Assembly: GCA_025059875.1 (NCBI GenBank)
Contig: JANXCT010000004.1
Span: forward strand, 1-64,000
Reading direction: 5' to 3'
DNA: 64,000 bases
Origin: Candidatus Kapaibacterium sp.
Lineage (GTDB): Bacteria; Bacteroidota; Ignavibacteria; Kapaibacteriales; HRBIN21
Shown: one piece after another, positions 45,279 to 53,272 of the stretch
Position numbering within the stretch: position 1 is the first letter of the stretch
Layout: every line of letters begins with the position of its first letter
Made by a program: the position numbers and the translations under genes
The notes under the pieces: generated by a model
Told to the model about the DNA's origin: nothing
What the model saw: only the letters and a program-made list of their open reading frames with translations
Databases searched by the model: none

Positions 45279-46157
45279 CTAGTTGCTCGGTGCTAGGACT
45301 CCCGGAACAGTTTCTCCGCTAGCCAGCTGAAGCTCTAAGAGCGTTCGTTCCGTCAAGCGACGGGCCCCAATGAAGCGCTTGCTATAGTAAGTGCTCCGCA
45401 GCGATGAGATCGTCACCCCATACCGCGAGCTAGCATGAGCAAAGAGGTCGTCTCCGAGGTAGATCCCAACGTGGGAGACATACACATGCCGCCGGGTATG
45501 GAAGAAGACCAGATCGCCGAACTGTAACTCTTCGCGCTTGACGGGCATGCCTAGCGTAAACTGAGCTGCCGCTGTCCGCGGCAGCGTCACAGAAGCAACC
45601 TCAGCGAATAGCCGGCGGATGAAGGCAGAGCAGTCTATCCCCTGCGGGGTTACTCCACCGAAGCGATACGGAGTACCCAGCCAGTCCTGAATGAAGTCCA
45701 GGATTCGGCGGACTTCTATACCGGCAGCCGTCCGCTCGCTGGCAGCCTCGCCCTCCATGTAGGCATGCCAGAGGCGATAGAAGGTCTCCATGTCCACGGG
45801 AATATCATCCTCCTGCTCCAGCTCGACAGGGTCTTCGCCCTCCAAGGGCTCATCGGCAGCCATCGCCCCTTCCGGAACCGACGTCCCTCCTTGGACTGCC
45901 GGCCCCGGCTGCGGAGCCTCGTTCATCATCTGCCAGAGGGCTGGGGAGTGCTCTCGGACAAACTCCAACGTCTGCTGACGCACAAGCTCGCGACGGACTG
46001 AGGAGGCAGGACGGCCAAACTGCTTGCGCTTCTTGGCCTTGTTGACCCATTGGCTGGCTTTCTTCAACTGCTGTATAGCGAATGCTGCAGGGGCTTTCCA
46101 GAAATCAACGGCAACGAAGGCAACAGCAGCGCAGAGGACATGGATGAGTGCCTTCAT
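45279..46157 (-). CDS. NlpC/P60 family cell-wall peptidase, exported
   Basis: 292 aa from the ATG at 46157, which has GGGAGGG 8 bases upstream. A hydrophobic N-terminus (about residues 4-28) is followed by a basic stretch (KKASQWVNKAKKRKQFGR) and an acidic linker (~100-125). The C-terminal NlpC/P60 domain has the catalytic triad Cys176 (GIDCSAF), His229 (SHVGIYLG) and His241 (AHASS). Such enzymes cut peptide cross-links in peptidoglycan, usually gamma-D-Glu-diamino acid bonds. It follows two substrate-binding lipoprotein genes by 29 bases, so uptake of cell-wall peptides is an attractive but unproven link. Confidence 0.88.
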   Translation of the reverse strand: MKALIHVLCAAVAFVAVDFWKAPAAFAIQQLKKASQWVNKAKKRKQFGRPASSVRRELVRQQTLEFVREHSPALWQMMNEAPQPGPAVQGGTSVPEGAMAADEPLEGEDPVELEQEDDIPVDMETFYRLWHAYMEGEAASERTAAGIEVRRILDFIQDWLGTPYRFGGVTPQGIDCSAFIRRLFAEVASVTLPRTAAAQFTLGMPVKREELQFGDLVFFHTRRHVYVSHVGIYLGDDLFAHASSRYGVTISSLRSTYYSKRFIGARRLTERTLLELQLASGETVPGVLAPSN

Positions 46158-46186
46158 GGCTTCACCCTCCCTGAATTGGTGGAACT

Positions 46187-47929
46187 TCACTCCTTGGAGA
46201 CCCACTCCAGCAGGAGGCGATCACTTCCGTCCAGCCGCATTCCCCTTACTGCAGGCTGGACGAGCCGAACGAGGCGTGGGTAGTAGAGGAAGACCCACGG
46301 TGCTTCCTCGAGGACGATGCGCTCCATCCGGCGATAGAGCTGGAAGCGCCGAGCTGTATCGGCTTCCGACAGTGCCCGCTCGTAGAGAGAATCTACCTCT
46401 GGTGAGCGGAAGCGCGTCGTGTTAGGCCCTTGCGGGGCTCGATAGGGCGAGTAGAACAGCGACAGGAAGTTCTCGGGATCCGGGTAGTCTGCAATCCAGT
46501 TCGTCCGCCAGAACATACTTCTGCCTTCCCGAACCATCGACAGATGTTGCGGGAAGTTTAGCTGGCGGAGCTCCACCCGAACTCCAAGCTCTCTGAGTTG
46601 CTGCTGGACTGCCTCGGCAACCGAGAGCGTTCGTGGATGCATCCCGAGTTGCAGTACCAGCGGCGGCAACCCTTTACCCCCCGGGTACCCAGCCGCCGCC
46701 AAGAGCTGACGAGCCCGCTCGGGATCGTACCGATAGCCAACCGTCTGCGGGGAAAAGCCTGGGAACCCTGGAGGTATCACGCCATAGTGGGCCGGCTCAG
46801 CTAAGCCGTGGAGCACGTGCCGGATGATACGCTCGCGATCTATCCCGTAGTTAAGCGCTTGGCGCAAGAGGCGAGAGCGTGCCAGTGGCGAGGTACGCCC
46901 ACCCTCTGTGGTAGTGTCGAGCATGATACCGTAGTACTCTACTGCATAGGCCGGGGCAGTCAAGAGCCGATACCGCGAGAACTCCGGCCGCAGCGTTCCT
47001 TCCGGCGTCAGTACGGCCGGCACAAGGCTCGGATCCAGGCCAGAGACCATGTCTAAGCGGCCCTGCTGGAACTCCCAGAAGGCCGTCTTCTGGTCCCGGA
47101 GGAAGCGCACCACAACGGAATCCAAGTACGGCAGCGGCCGACCTCGGTGGTCGCGCTTGAAGTAGCGCCGGTTGCGCACTAAGACGAGTCGAACATCCGG
47201 CCTCCACTCCTGCAACCGAAAGGGTCCCGTGCCCACCGGGTGGCGAAAGAAGTCCTCACCGTAGAAGCGTACAGCCTCCTCCGGTACAATCCAGCAGTAT
47301 GGAGTCGTAAGGAGTGCGAGGAAAGGCGCAAACGGGCGTTGGAGCTCAATGGAGACCGTGCTGTCGTCCAACACTCGGATACCGCGGACCCCTTCGGCAG
47401 GAACCTCTCCACGCGCAGTCTTAGCGTGGAATTCCTCTACGCCGACCACCTTTCCCCAGAAGACCCACAGTCCCGGGGAACGCGTCCGCGCATCGCAAAT
47501 TCGCTCAAACGAGAACTTCACATCCGCCGCCCGTAACCGGCGTGGCTGACCGCGAAAGCAGGGATCGTCGTGGAAGAAGACATCCGTCCGCAGAACGAAA
47601 CGCCACCGCCGTCCACTGGCATCAACGCTCCAGGAACGCGCCAGGCACGGAACAATCCGAAGAGCCGTATCCAGCTCCACCAGCCCATTGTAGAGCTGTG
47701 TCCCCACCCAGATTGCCGCCATATAGCTCATATGGGCGGGGTCCAAGGTCGTAATCCCCTCGGCCTCGTTGTAGACGAAGCTCCCCTTTCCTGGGCGCTC
47801 TGACGGACCACCACAACCCGTCAGCAGCCATCCCACCACCCAGCATGTCAAAGAACCCCCCACCCTACTGGCCATCTTCAGGGAGCGCAAAAAACGAAAT
47901 TCCTCGCACATACGAGGCCTAGTGCTCAC
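46187..47929 (-). CDS. Family 5 extracellular solute-binding lipoprotein (oligopeptide type), copy 2
   Basis: 580 aa from a GTG that overlaps the upstream stop (GTGA). ATGs at 47911 and 47875 are alternative starts; the last gives a more ordinary signal peptide. The lipobox LLTGC places the lipidated Cys at residue 39 of the long form. SBP_bac_5 hallmarks are TTLDPAHMSYMAAIWVGTQLYNGL, then FSFERI, a VGTGPFRLQEW core, and ALNYGIDRERIIRHVL. It should bind peptides or nickel-type ligands in the periplasm. The neighbouring paralogue is of equal length. No ABC permease or ATPase gene is in the window. Confidence 0.9.
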   Translation of the reverse strand: MSTRPRMCEEFRFLRSLKMASRVGGSLTCWVVGWLLTGCGGPSERPGKGSFVYNEAEGITTLDPAHMSYMAAIWVGTQLYNGLVELDTALRIVPCLARSWSVDASGRRWRFVLRTDVFFHDDPCFRGQPRRLRAADVKFSFERICDARTRSPGLWVFWGKVVGVEEFHAKTARGEVPAEGVRGIRVLDDSTVSIELQRPFAPFLALLTTPYCWIVPEEAVRFYGEDFFRHPVGTGPFRLQEWRPDVRLVLVRNRRYFKRDHRGRPLPYLDSVVVRFLRDQKTAFWEFQQGRLDMVSGLDPSLVPAVLTPEGTLRPEFSRYRLLTAPAYAVEYYGIMLDTTTEGGRTSPLARSRLLRQALNYGIDRERIIRHVLHGLAEPAHYGVIPPGFPGFSPQTVGYRYDPERARQLLAAAGYPGGKGLPPLVLQLGMHPRTLSVAEAVQQQLRELGVRVELRQLNFPQHLSMVREGRSMFWRTNWIADYPDPENFLSLFYSPYRAPQGPNTTRFRSPEVDSLYERALSEADTARRFQLYRRMERIVLEEAPWVFLYYPRLVRLVQPAVRGMRLDGSDRLLLEWVSKE

Positions 47930-49668
47930 CGAGGCTGTAGCCAGACGTACTTGTAGAACCGCCGGTCCATCGCATTGTTGCGGTAGCCCGCAACATAGGG
48001 CTGGAGCAGACGGTAGTCCTCGTCGTAGAAGAGGATGATCATCGGGGCATCGTCAATGGCAAGCTGCTCTGCCTGGCGATAGAGCTCCATGCGGCGTTGT
48101 CGGTCTTGTGTGGATAGAGCCCGCTCCAGAAGCGCATCAAAGGAAGGGTTACGGTACCGCGTGGAGTTGATAGGGCTAATGTCCGTCCCTTTGGCCGGGA
48201 CTAGCTTGCCGTAGAATAGGTTCAGGAAGTTCTCCGGGTCAGGATAGTCGGCGACCCACCCGAGCCGGAAGAAGGGAACGCGCCCCGCATCGATCTCCTT
48301 CAAATGCTGGGCAAACTCTACCTGCCGCAGCTCCACTGTGATCCCCAGATTCTCTCGGAGCATTGCTTGGACGGCTTCAGCGATCTGGACATTCCGTCCA
48401 CCGCCTGCATTGAGCTGGAGTGTAATTGTGGGGAAGCCACGTCCTCCCGGATACCCAGCCTCTGCTAACAGCTGGCGCGCACGCTCTGGGTCGTAGCGGT
48501 AGCCCCGAATGCTACGAGCTGGATAGTCGGGCATAGAAGGCGGAATGAGCCCATAATGTCCCGGCTCCGCTGCTTGCCCCTTGAGGACATAGCGGACAAT
48601 GCGCTCACGATCGATTGCGTACGCCAAGGCCTGCCGCACGCGCTTATCCCGGAAGAGAGGGTGTGTGGTCAGCATCCCGTAGTACTGCGTCGCTAGTGCT
48701 GGGACGCGGAGGAGCTGATACTGCCGCCATTCACCTCGCGGCTGCCCCCGTTCGTCGACTACCTGTGGGAAGAACTCCACCGGAATCCGGTAACACTCCT
48801 CCAAGTTCCCTCGGCGAAACTCCAAGAACTGCGTCTTGTCGTCCTTGATGAAGCTAAAGCGGATGGCATCCAGGTAGGGCAGTTGGTTCCCATGTTCGTC
48901 CCGCTGCCAGTAGTTCGGGTTGCGCCGAAGGATGAGCTCACGATCTGGTACCCAGGAGACAAACACGAAGGGGCCCGATCCTACGGGGCTCCGGAAGAAG
49001 TCGGCACCGTAGTACTCTACCGCCTCTCGTGGCACAATCGCGAACGTCACAAGAGAGACGTAGTACTCAAACGGAGCAAACGGCCGGGTCAGATGGATTT
49101 CAAACGTATATCGGTCTCGCACGACGAAGCCTTCTACTTCCGAAACGTCCGGCGAACCACCCTGCTGAGCAGCGCGCCGCGTAGCTTCAAAGTACGCATC
49201 CGCGCCCTTCACCTTTCCCCGGAAGTAGTCGTATCCCAACGTCCCTGTTCGGAAGTCACAAGCCCGCGTGAGGGAGTATTTGACATCCTCCGCAGTGAGT
49301 TCACGCCCTTTGCCACCGGGGAAGCAGGGATTGTCGTGGAACAGCACGCCACGGCGAAGGAAGTACCGGTAGACTAGTCCATCGGGAGAGACTTCCCACC
49401 GCTCTGCTAACTCAGGCTGGAGGCGTAGGTTCTCGTCAAGCGTCAGCAGCTTGTCGTAGAGCTGCTCGGCAACGTGTGCCGACGTGACGTCGTTGATCTG
49501 CACTGGGTCCAGCGACCGGACTTCACCGACCTCGTTGACACGATACGTCCCCCCGTAGAACTTCCCACCTGCCGCAGGACGTAGTCCCTCGGGCTGGCGA
49601 CGTTCTGGAGCACACCCAAGTGCCACACCCACGAGGAGAATGAGCACGAAACGCTTCCAACTCCCCAT
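47926..49668 (-). CDS. Family 5 extracellular solute-binding lipoprotein (oligopeptide type), copy 1
   Basis: 580 aa. The signal ends in the lipobox ALGC (Cys19). SBP_bac_5 features run in order: RSLDPVQINDVTSAHVAEQLYDKL, VKYSLTRACD, SPVGSGPFVFVSW, ALAYAIDRERIVRYVL and RLGWVADYPDPENF. It is a clear paralogue of the following gene; both share PENFL(N/S)LFY and a YPGG(K/R)G region. Its likely role is capture of oligopeptides, possibly murein peptides given the nearby NlpC/P60 gene. GGGAAGGGA sits directly against the ATG. A CDF-like gene precedes it by 27 bases on the same strand. Confidence 0.92.
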   Translation of the reverse strand: MGSWKRFVLILLVGVALGCAPERRQPEGLRPAAGGKFYGGTYRVNEVGEVRSLDPVQINDVTSAHVAEQLYDKLLTLDENLRLQPELAERWEVSPDGLVYRYFLRRGVLFHDNPCFPGGKGRELTAEDVKYSLTRACDFRTGTLGYDYFRGKVKGADAYFEATRRAAQQGGSPDVSEVEGFVVRDRYTFEIHLTRPFAPFEYYVSLVTFAIVPREAVEYYGADFFRSPVGSGPFVFVSWVPDRELILRRNPNYWQRDEHGNQLPYLDAIRFSFIKDDKTQFLEFRRGNLEECYRIPVEFFPQVVDERGQPRGEWRQYQLLRVPALATQYYGMLTTHPLFRDKRVRQALAYAIDRERIVRYVLKGQAAEPGHYGLIPPSMPDYPARSIRGYRYDPERARQLLAEAGYPGGRGFPTITLQLNAGGGRNVQIAEAVQAMLRENLGITVELRQVEFAQHLKEIDAGRVPFFRLGWVADYPDPENFLNLFYGKLVPAKGTDISPINSTRYRNPSFDALLERALSTQDRQRRMELYRQAEQLAIDDAPMIILFYDEDYRLLQPYVAGYRNNAMDRRFYKYVWLQPR

Positions 49669-49695
49669 TCCCTTCCCGCGCCGTTGAGGAACCGC

Positions 49696-50340
49696 TCAGC
49701 AGCAGAGGATATGCCGGTGACAGAGAGTACGGACGCCCTCACGAACAAGAGCAGCGGCAATACCAAGAGCCAGTAAGGCATCTGCCCACCATACTCCCCA
49801 CCACCGTTGGGCCGTTAGCCCAACCAGCAGAATGAGCGATAGGGCTGCGCACGCTAACGTCTGCTTCGCATCAGCCTGGAGCGCCGTACTCTGCAGCACT
49901 CTACTCAGTTGCCACTTCACCCAAAAGAGGCTCGGCTTAACGACGAGGGAGACAACCGCCAGCCCGAAGGCGAGTTCGTGGACGTGGGGATGGACGCCCC
50001 AAAAGAGCCGCTGGACGGCTTCCAGAGCAATAACTGCTGCCAGGAGGAGGAAAGCAACTCCAATGATGCCTGCTGCCTGCTGCTCTCGCCGGGCATGCTG
50101 TACACGCTCTGCCGAGCTTAGGCTAGGAGCGAAGCGCCAGAGGATGGCAAGGCCAGAGAGGGACTCAGCAACTGCCTCTATCCCGAAGCTGAGGATTCCC
50201 CAGCTATTGCCAACGTGTCCGACCCAGAGCGAAACTGCGGCCTCGCCGAGGGTATAGAGCACTGCCACCAGTGCCAGACTCCACGCCCATCCACCGAGTC
50301 TCTGGACGCTGCCTACGGAGACGGCACTACCTGCCCACAT
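49696..50340 (-). CDS. Cation-diffusion-facilitator-like membrane protein
   Basis: 214 aa from the ATG at 50340, with GGTGGGG just upstream; a TTG at 50355 would begin 4 bases after the tRNA. Five or six hydrophobic segments are seen. The arrangement FGIEAVAESLSGLAILWRF in one helix and LQADAKQTLACAALSL later matches a CDF subgroup. In it the second helix normally reads FGLDSxxES. Here that Asp is Glu/Ala-like, while the later ADAKQT Asp is kept, so metal binding may be altered. The C-terminal cytoplasmic CDF domain is missing, and the end is the short Cys/His-bearing CHRHILCC. Confidence 0.75.
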   Translation of the reverse strand: MWAGSAVSVGSVQRLGGWAWSLALVAVLYTLGEAAVSLWVGHVGNSWGILSFGIEAVAESLSGLAILWRFAPSLSSAERVQHARREQQAAGIIGVAFLLLAAVIALEAVQRLFWGVHPHVHELAFGLAVVSLVVKPSLFWVKWQLSRVLQSTALQADAKQTLACAALSLILLVGLTAQRWWGVWWADALLALGIAAALVREGVRTLCHRHILCC

Positions 50341-50358
50341 CCCCCACCGATTCAACAG

Positions 50359-50431
50359 CTGCCCCGCCAGGACTCGAACCTGGACTCTCCTGATCCAGAG
50401 TCAGGCGTGTTGCCAGTTACACCACGGGGCA
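50359..50431 (-). tRNA. tRNA-Gln (anticodon CTG)
   Basis: A complete 73-base cloverleaf on the minus strand: 7-bp acceptor (TGCCCCG/CGGGGCA), discriminator G, anticodon stem CCTGA/TCAGG with loop CTCTGGA giving anticodon CTG, and T-arm with TTCGAGT. U1-A72 is typical of tRNA-Gln. CCA is not encoded. It follows tRNA-Ala by 9 bases, so both are likely cut from one transcript. Confidence 0.95.
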
Positions 50432-50440
50432 ATGACCAAG

Positions 50441-50513
50441 TGGACCGGAGGAGATTCGAACTCCCGACCTCCAGAGTGCGATTCTGGCGCTCTCCCAACT
50501 GAGCTACCGGCCC
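50441..50513 (-). tRNA. tRNA-Ala (anticodon CGC)
   Basis: A complete 73-base cloverleaf on the minus strand, beginning GGGCCGGTAGCTCAG. The anticodon stem CCAGA/TCTGG encloses ATCGCAC, giving anticodon CGC. The acceptor has the G3-U70 pair that identifies tRNA-Ala, and the discriminator is A. CCA is not encoded. A -7 box lies 9 bases upstream. Confidence 0.95.
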
Positions 50514-50522
50514 AGCCGAGCG

Positions 50523-50530
50523 CAAAAATA
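50523..50530 (-). promoter_or_regulatory. Bacteroidota-type -7 box TATTTTTG upstream of the tRNAs
   Basis: Exact TAnnTTTG followed by CGCT. The position predicts a transcription start only two or three bases before the mature tRNA-Ala 5' end. No -33 TTTG is seen. Confidence 0.65.
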
Positions 50531-51211
50531 GGAAAAAACCCTGCTCCACTCGCCCGCCCATGCAGCCCAACAAGCCGGCAGCTCAGCAACAACGTGTGCG
50601 GACAGGCATCAAAGCAGCGTCCCGCTGTCATCGAGCAATCCCATGATCGCGTGACCGTTGCCTCAGCTTCTGTCGCTGTGTGGACGAGGTAGAGCGTCCA
50701 CAGCGGCAACTCTACGGCAACCTGAGCCGCTCCAGGAACACTTCCGGCGGACGCCCTTACATCGACTGTCGACGGGTAGGTCACACAGCCTCCGCCTCTC
50801 GCCCGGAGACCTGCGTCACGCACGGCTGGGCAAGCTCTTGTGACCATCAGCCTGAGGCTCGTCTGGAGGCAGAGCTTCTAACACCGCTGAGGATATCGCT
50901 TTCGCCCAACCCAGACAGCAAGCACGCCTCTCTGTTGTCGGTGTACCGTTGGGAGAGCGGGGGTCCCTTAGGGACGAGTTGAGAGCAGCGCAGAGGACAT
51001 CTTTCAGCCGAAGGCACCGCTTTAGTCTACTGTGTCCGCGCAGTGCTAGATGCTACCGTGCTCCGGTACCCTCAGTAGCCGCGTCGGTCCAGATACAGCT
51101 ATGCAAGGGGCCACCGATACGGGCGACCATTTCCGTCGGTCGCAAGCCTTTCACTGCATGGCTCTACGATTGCTCGCGCTACCTCTGGCACTCCATGGCA
51201 CCGTGAAAGGG
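50531..51211. other. Gene-poor intergenic region, 0.7 kb
   Basis: No convincing coding frame, tRNA, tmRNA, RNase P or SRP RNA motif was seen on either strand. The only structure noted is the 13-base palindrome GTCCC-TTA-GGGAC near 50966. This is the longest stretch without a gene in an otherwise tightly packed window. Confidence 0.5.
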
Positions 51212-52675
51212 CTAAGGGACTGAGCGTGTCTGTCGCTGGAGAATGACCAGCGCAGAAGCAACCGGAAAACGATTGCCAATGCTACCGCCTCCTGCAAGGT
51301 ACATTCCCGATGAGGAACCGCCATCCAGATTGAGGGCCTGGTAGGCTCCCAAAGAACGCATCCATGCAGCCAACTCCGGCACCGTTGCGCCAGCAGAGTG
51401 GCCGTTGTGCTCAACGACAACGAGCAATAGCTCGCCCTGCCGAGTTACTCCTATCGCTGTGCGGGCACGGCGACGGTAGAGGAAGCGCTCCGATGTTGTG
51501 CCCTCCTGTGCTGCCTCCACTCGAACACGGCCGTCCCGAACCAACCGCGGAGTCCCGCTCCAGACATGCCGAACCCGGAGGCCTACTCGAGGCCTCAGGC
51601 GAGTCTCCAACCAGACTGTGTCCCCTGGCACAGGTAAGAGCGAGTCCGGAAAGTCCTGCCCTAGGGAGAGAACGCATCCCCGCAGTGGCATAGCCGTAGC
51701 GCCAGAATCCACGCTGAGCACTTGGCACGGTACCGCCCCACCCACGAACGGCATCCGCAAGTACCGCAGGCGCAGCTTCTTCAGGGGTAGCTCGACCGTA
51801 TCTGTCGGAACACTGACGAGAAGGACACTATCGGGCTGCTCTTCAATCGGGACGGCAACGACACTCGCACCCTGCCGAGGCACTGTATCCCCAGCAAACC
51901 GCGTATAGAGCACAACTCCCTGTGAGTGATCCCGACGATTAACATTGGCAAGTTCCACTCGTTCCCCACCTGGCAGTCGTATCCATGCTTCCAAGAGGAA
52001 GGTATCCAGCACCGAAGTGCCCCGTGCGTCCACTACGAAGGAACTCCAGCGCTTATAGCGGTGAAGTTGGAGGAGCTCGCCATCGGTTGCAGCTAGACCA
52101 ACTGGTAGCATCCCTGACCGACTCCAGAAGTAGCCATTGACCGCCGCCACTACCTGGAATGGACTGAGGGTGTCGTAACGCTGAACAATCTCCGCCAAAG
52201 TCTCCTGCTGTCCCGGAATGGCCGGTACGAGCTTGACCTCGACAGACGGATCCCGCAGATTGACCCTGAGCACATGCACTGAGCGTTCCGCCGTTCCAAG
52301 CACGCGATACCGCTGGTAGCGAACAGCCCGGCTAAGAGTAGAATCAGCCACCAACTGCCACTGGAAGGTCGGCTCTTGACGCCGCTGCACTCGGTAGGCC
52401 TGCCTCCTTGAAGTAGGTCTCTTGCGAAGTAGGGCCTTCTGACGAGCACGACGCTGAGGCTTTCGGAGCTCTCGGTGCTGCTTCCTGGTGGCCATACTAA
52501 CCCTAGGCCGGGCTCTCGATCGCTGCCGCTGTATCGAGTGGTGCTTCCTGCTCACCGAAGCCACTCCTATACTGTGCTCTACCCCCGACAGGGGGAATGC
52601 GCTATACGACACCACTTGCACTTCGGGCCCCCCTAAAAGCAGTGCAAGTACTGGGACCAGCACCGGCAGAGTCAT
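51212..52675 (-). CDS. Exported phosphodiester glycosidase (NAGPA/DUF2233)-like protein
   Basis: 487 aa. A hydrophobic N-terminus (~1-16) suggests export. Residues ~40-100 are extremely Arg/Lys/Gln-rich (for example KPQRRARQKALLRKRPTSRR). The C-terminal ~380 residues hold the NAGPA-type domain: VVAAVNGYFWSRSGMLPVGL, RTAIGVTRQGELLLVVVE and the signature LNLDGGSSSGMYL. Relatives remove GlcNAc from phosphodiesters or act in exopolysaccharide metabolism. The basic stretch could bind an anionic polymer such as LPS or wall material, which is inference. It lies 3 bases after the upstream membrane gene. Confidence 0.85.
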   Translation of the reverse strand: MTLPVLVPVLALLLGGPEVQVVSYSAFPLSGVEHSIGVASVSRKHHSIQRQRSRARPRVSMATRKQHRELRKPQRRARQKALLRKRPTSRRQAYRVQRRQEPTFQWQLVADSTLSRAVRYQRYRVLGTAERSVHVLRVNLRDPSVEVKLVPAIPGQQETLAEIVQRYDTLSPFQVVAAVNGYFWSRSGMLPVGLAATDGELLQLHRYKRWSSFVVDARGTSVLDTFLLEAWIRLPGGERVELANVNRRDHSQGVVLYTRFAGDTVPRQGASVVAVPIEEQPDSVLLVSVPTDTVELPLKKLRLRYLRMPFVGGAVPCQVLSVDSGATAMPLRGCVLSLGQDFPDSLLPVPGDTVWLETRLRPRVGLRVRHVWSGTPRLVRDGRVRVEAAQEGTTSERFLYRRRARTAIGVTRQGELLLVVVEHNGHSAGATVPELAAWMRSLGAYQALNLDGGSSSGMYLAGGGSIGNRFPVASALVILQRQTRSVP

Positions 52676-52678
52676 AGT

Positions 52679-53263
52679 TCACTGCTGCCCGCGCTGCCAA
52701 GCCCGCCAGAGCCGCCGCAAGTGCTGCCAAGTGTACGGAAAGAGGAGCGACGGCGAGAGGTTCTGGACGTACCGATACTGCTGCTCGATCGGCAAATGAC
52801 CAAACACCTTATACCGCCAGCTCTGCTCCCCCAGCCACGATCCGAGGACGTATCCAAAGAGCACGTAGCTCAGATGTGCCTGATAGAACACCAACGAGAG
52901 CTGCAGCCAGTGCGCTACCAATCCTGAAAGCCCCAGTGCTCCTAACAGTAGGCACATCTCCCATCCCTCGATGGCGAGGCGGTAATACGAGTTCCTTAGC
53001 AATCGCCGCTGCTCTCGCAGCCACGCTAGCGTAATGCCACAGCCTAAGCCTAAGAGTCCGATTGGGATGGCCAGGGCTAGCTCTACACTTGAGGCAAACA
53101 GTCCCACCACGGTCCCCTGTAGCACCAACACGGCAACATACTTTCCCGTCCGCTGCCGAACCTTGTGCTCAAGGACCGCGGCGATGACTTGCTGAGAGAG
53201 CATCACAGAGACTTCGCTGGCGGCTGGCAAATTACATAGCTTCGAGGCTATCCTGTCCGTCAT
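52679..53263 (-). CDS. Unrecognised membrane protein
   Basis: 194 aa from the ATG at 53263, or 174 aa from a second ATG at 53203; neither has a good ribosome site. Two hydrophobic helices lie near residues 43-80 (VLVLQGTVVGLFASSVELALAIPIGLLG in two parts) and two more near 105-145. A soluble Tyr/Arg/Trp-rich tail follows (IEQQYRYVQ and YTWQHLRRLWRAW). It is divergent from waaA, with only 9 bases between the first ATG and that of waaA. It probably forms an operon with the glycosidase-like gene. Confidence 0.65.
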   Translation of the reverse strand: MTDRIASKLCNLPAASEVSVMLSQQVIAAVLEHKVRQRTGKYVAVLVLQGTVVGLFASSVELALAIPIGLLGLGCGITLAWLREQRRLLRNSYYRLAIEGWEMCLLLGALGLSGLVAHWLQLSLVFYQAHLSYVLFGYVLGSWLGEQSWRYKVFGHLPIEQQYRYVQNLSPSLLFPYTWQHLRRLWRAWQRGQQ

Positions 53264-53272
53264 CGGAAGACA

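Noticed and set aside
50401-50847. A minus-strand open frame reading through both tRNA genes
   Set aside because: The two cloverleaves are complete, and the frame has no protein features.
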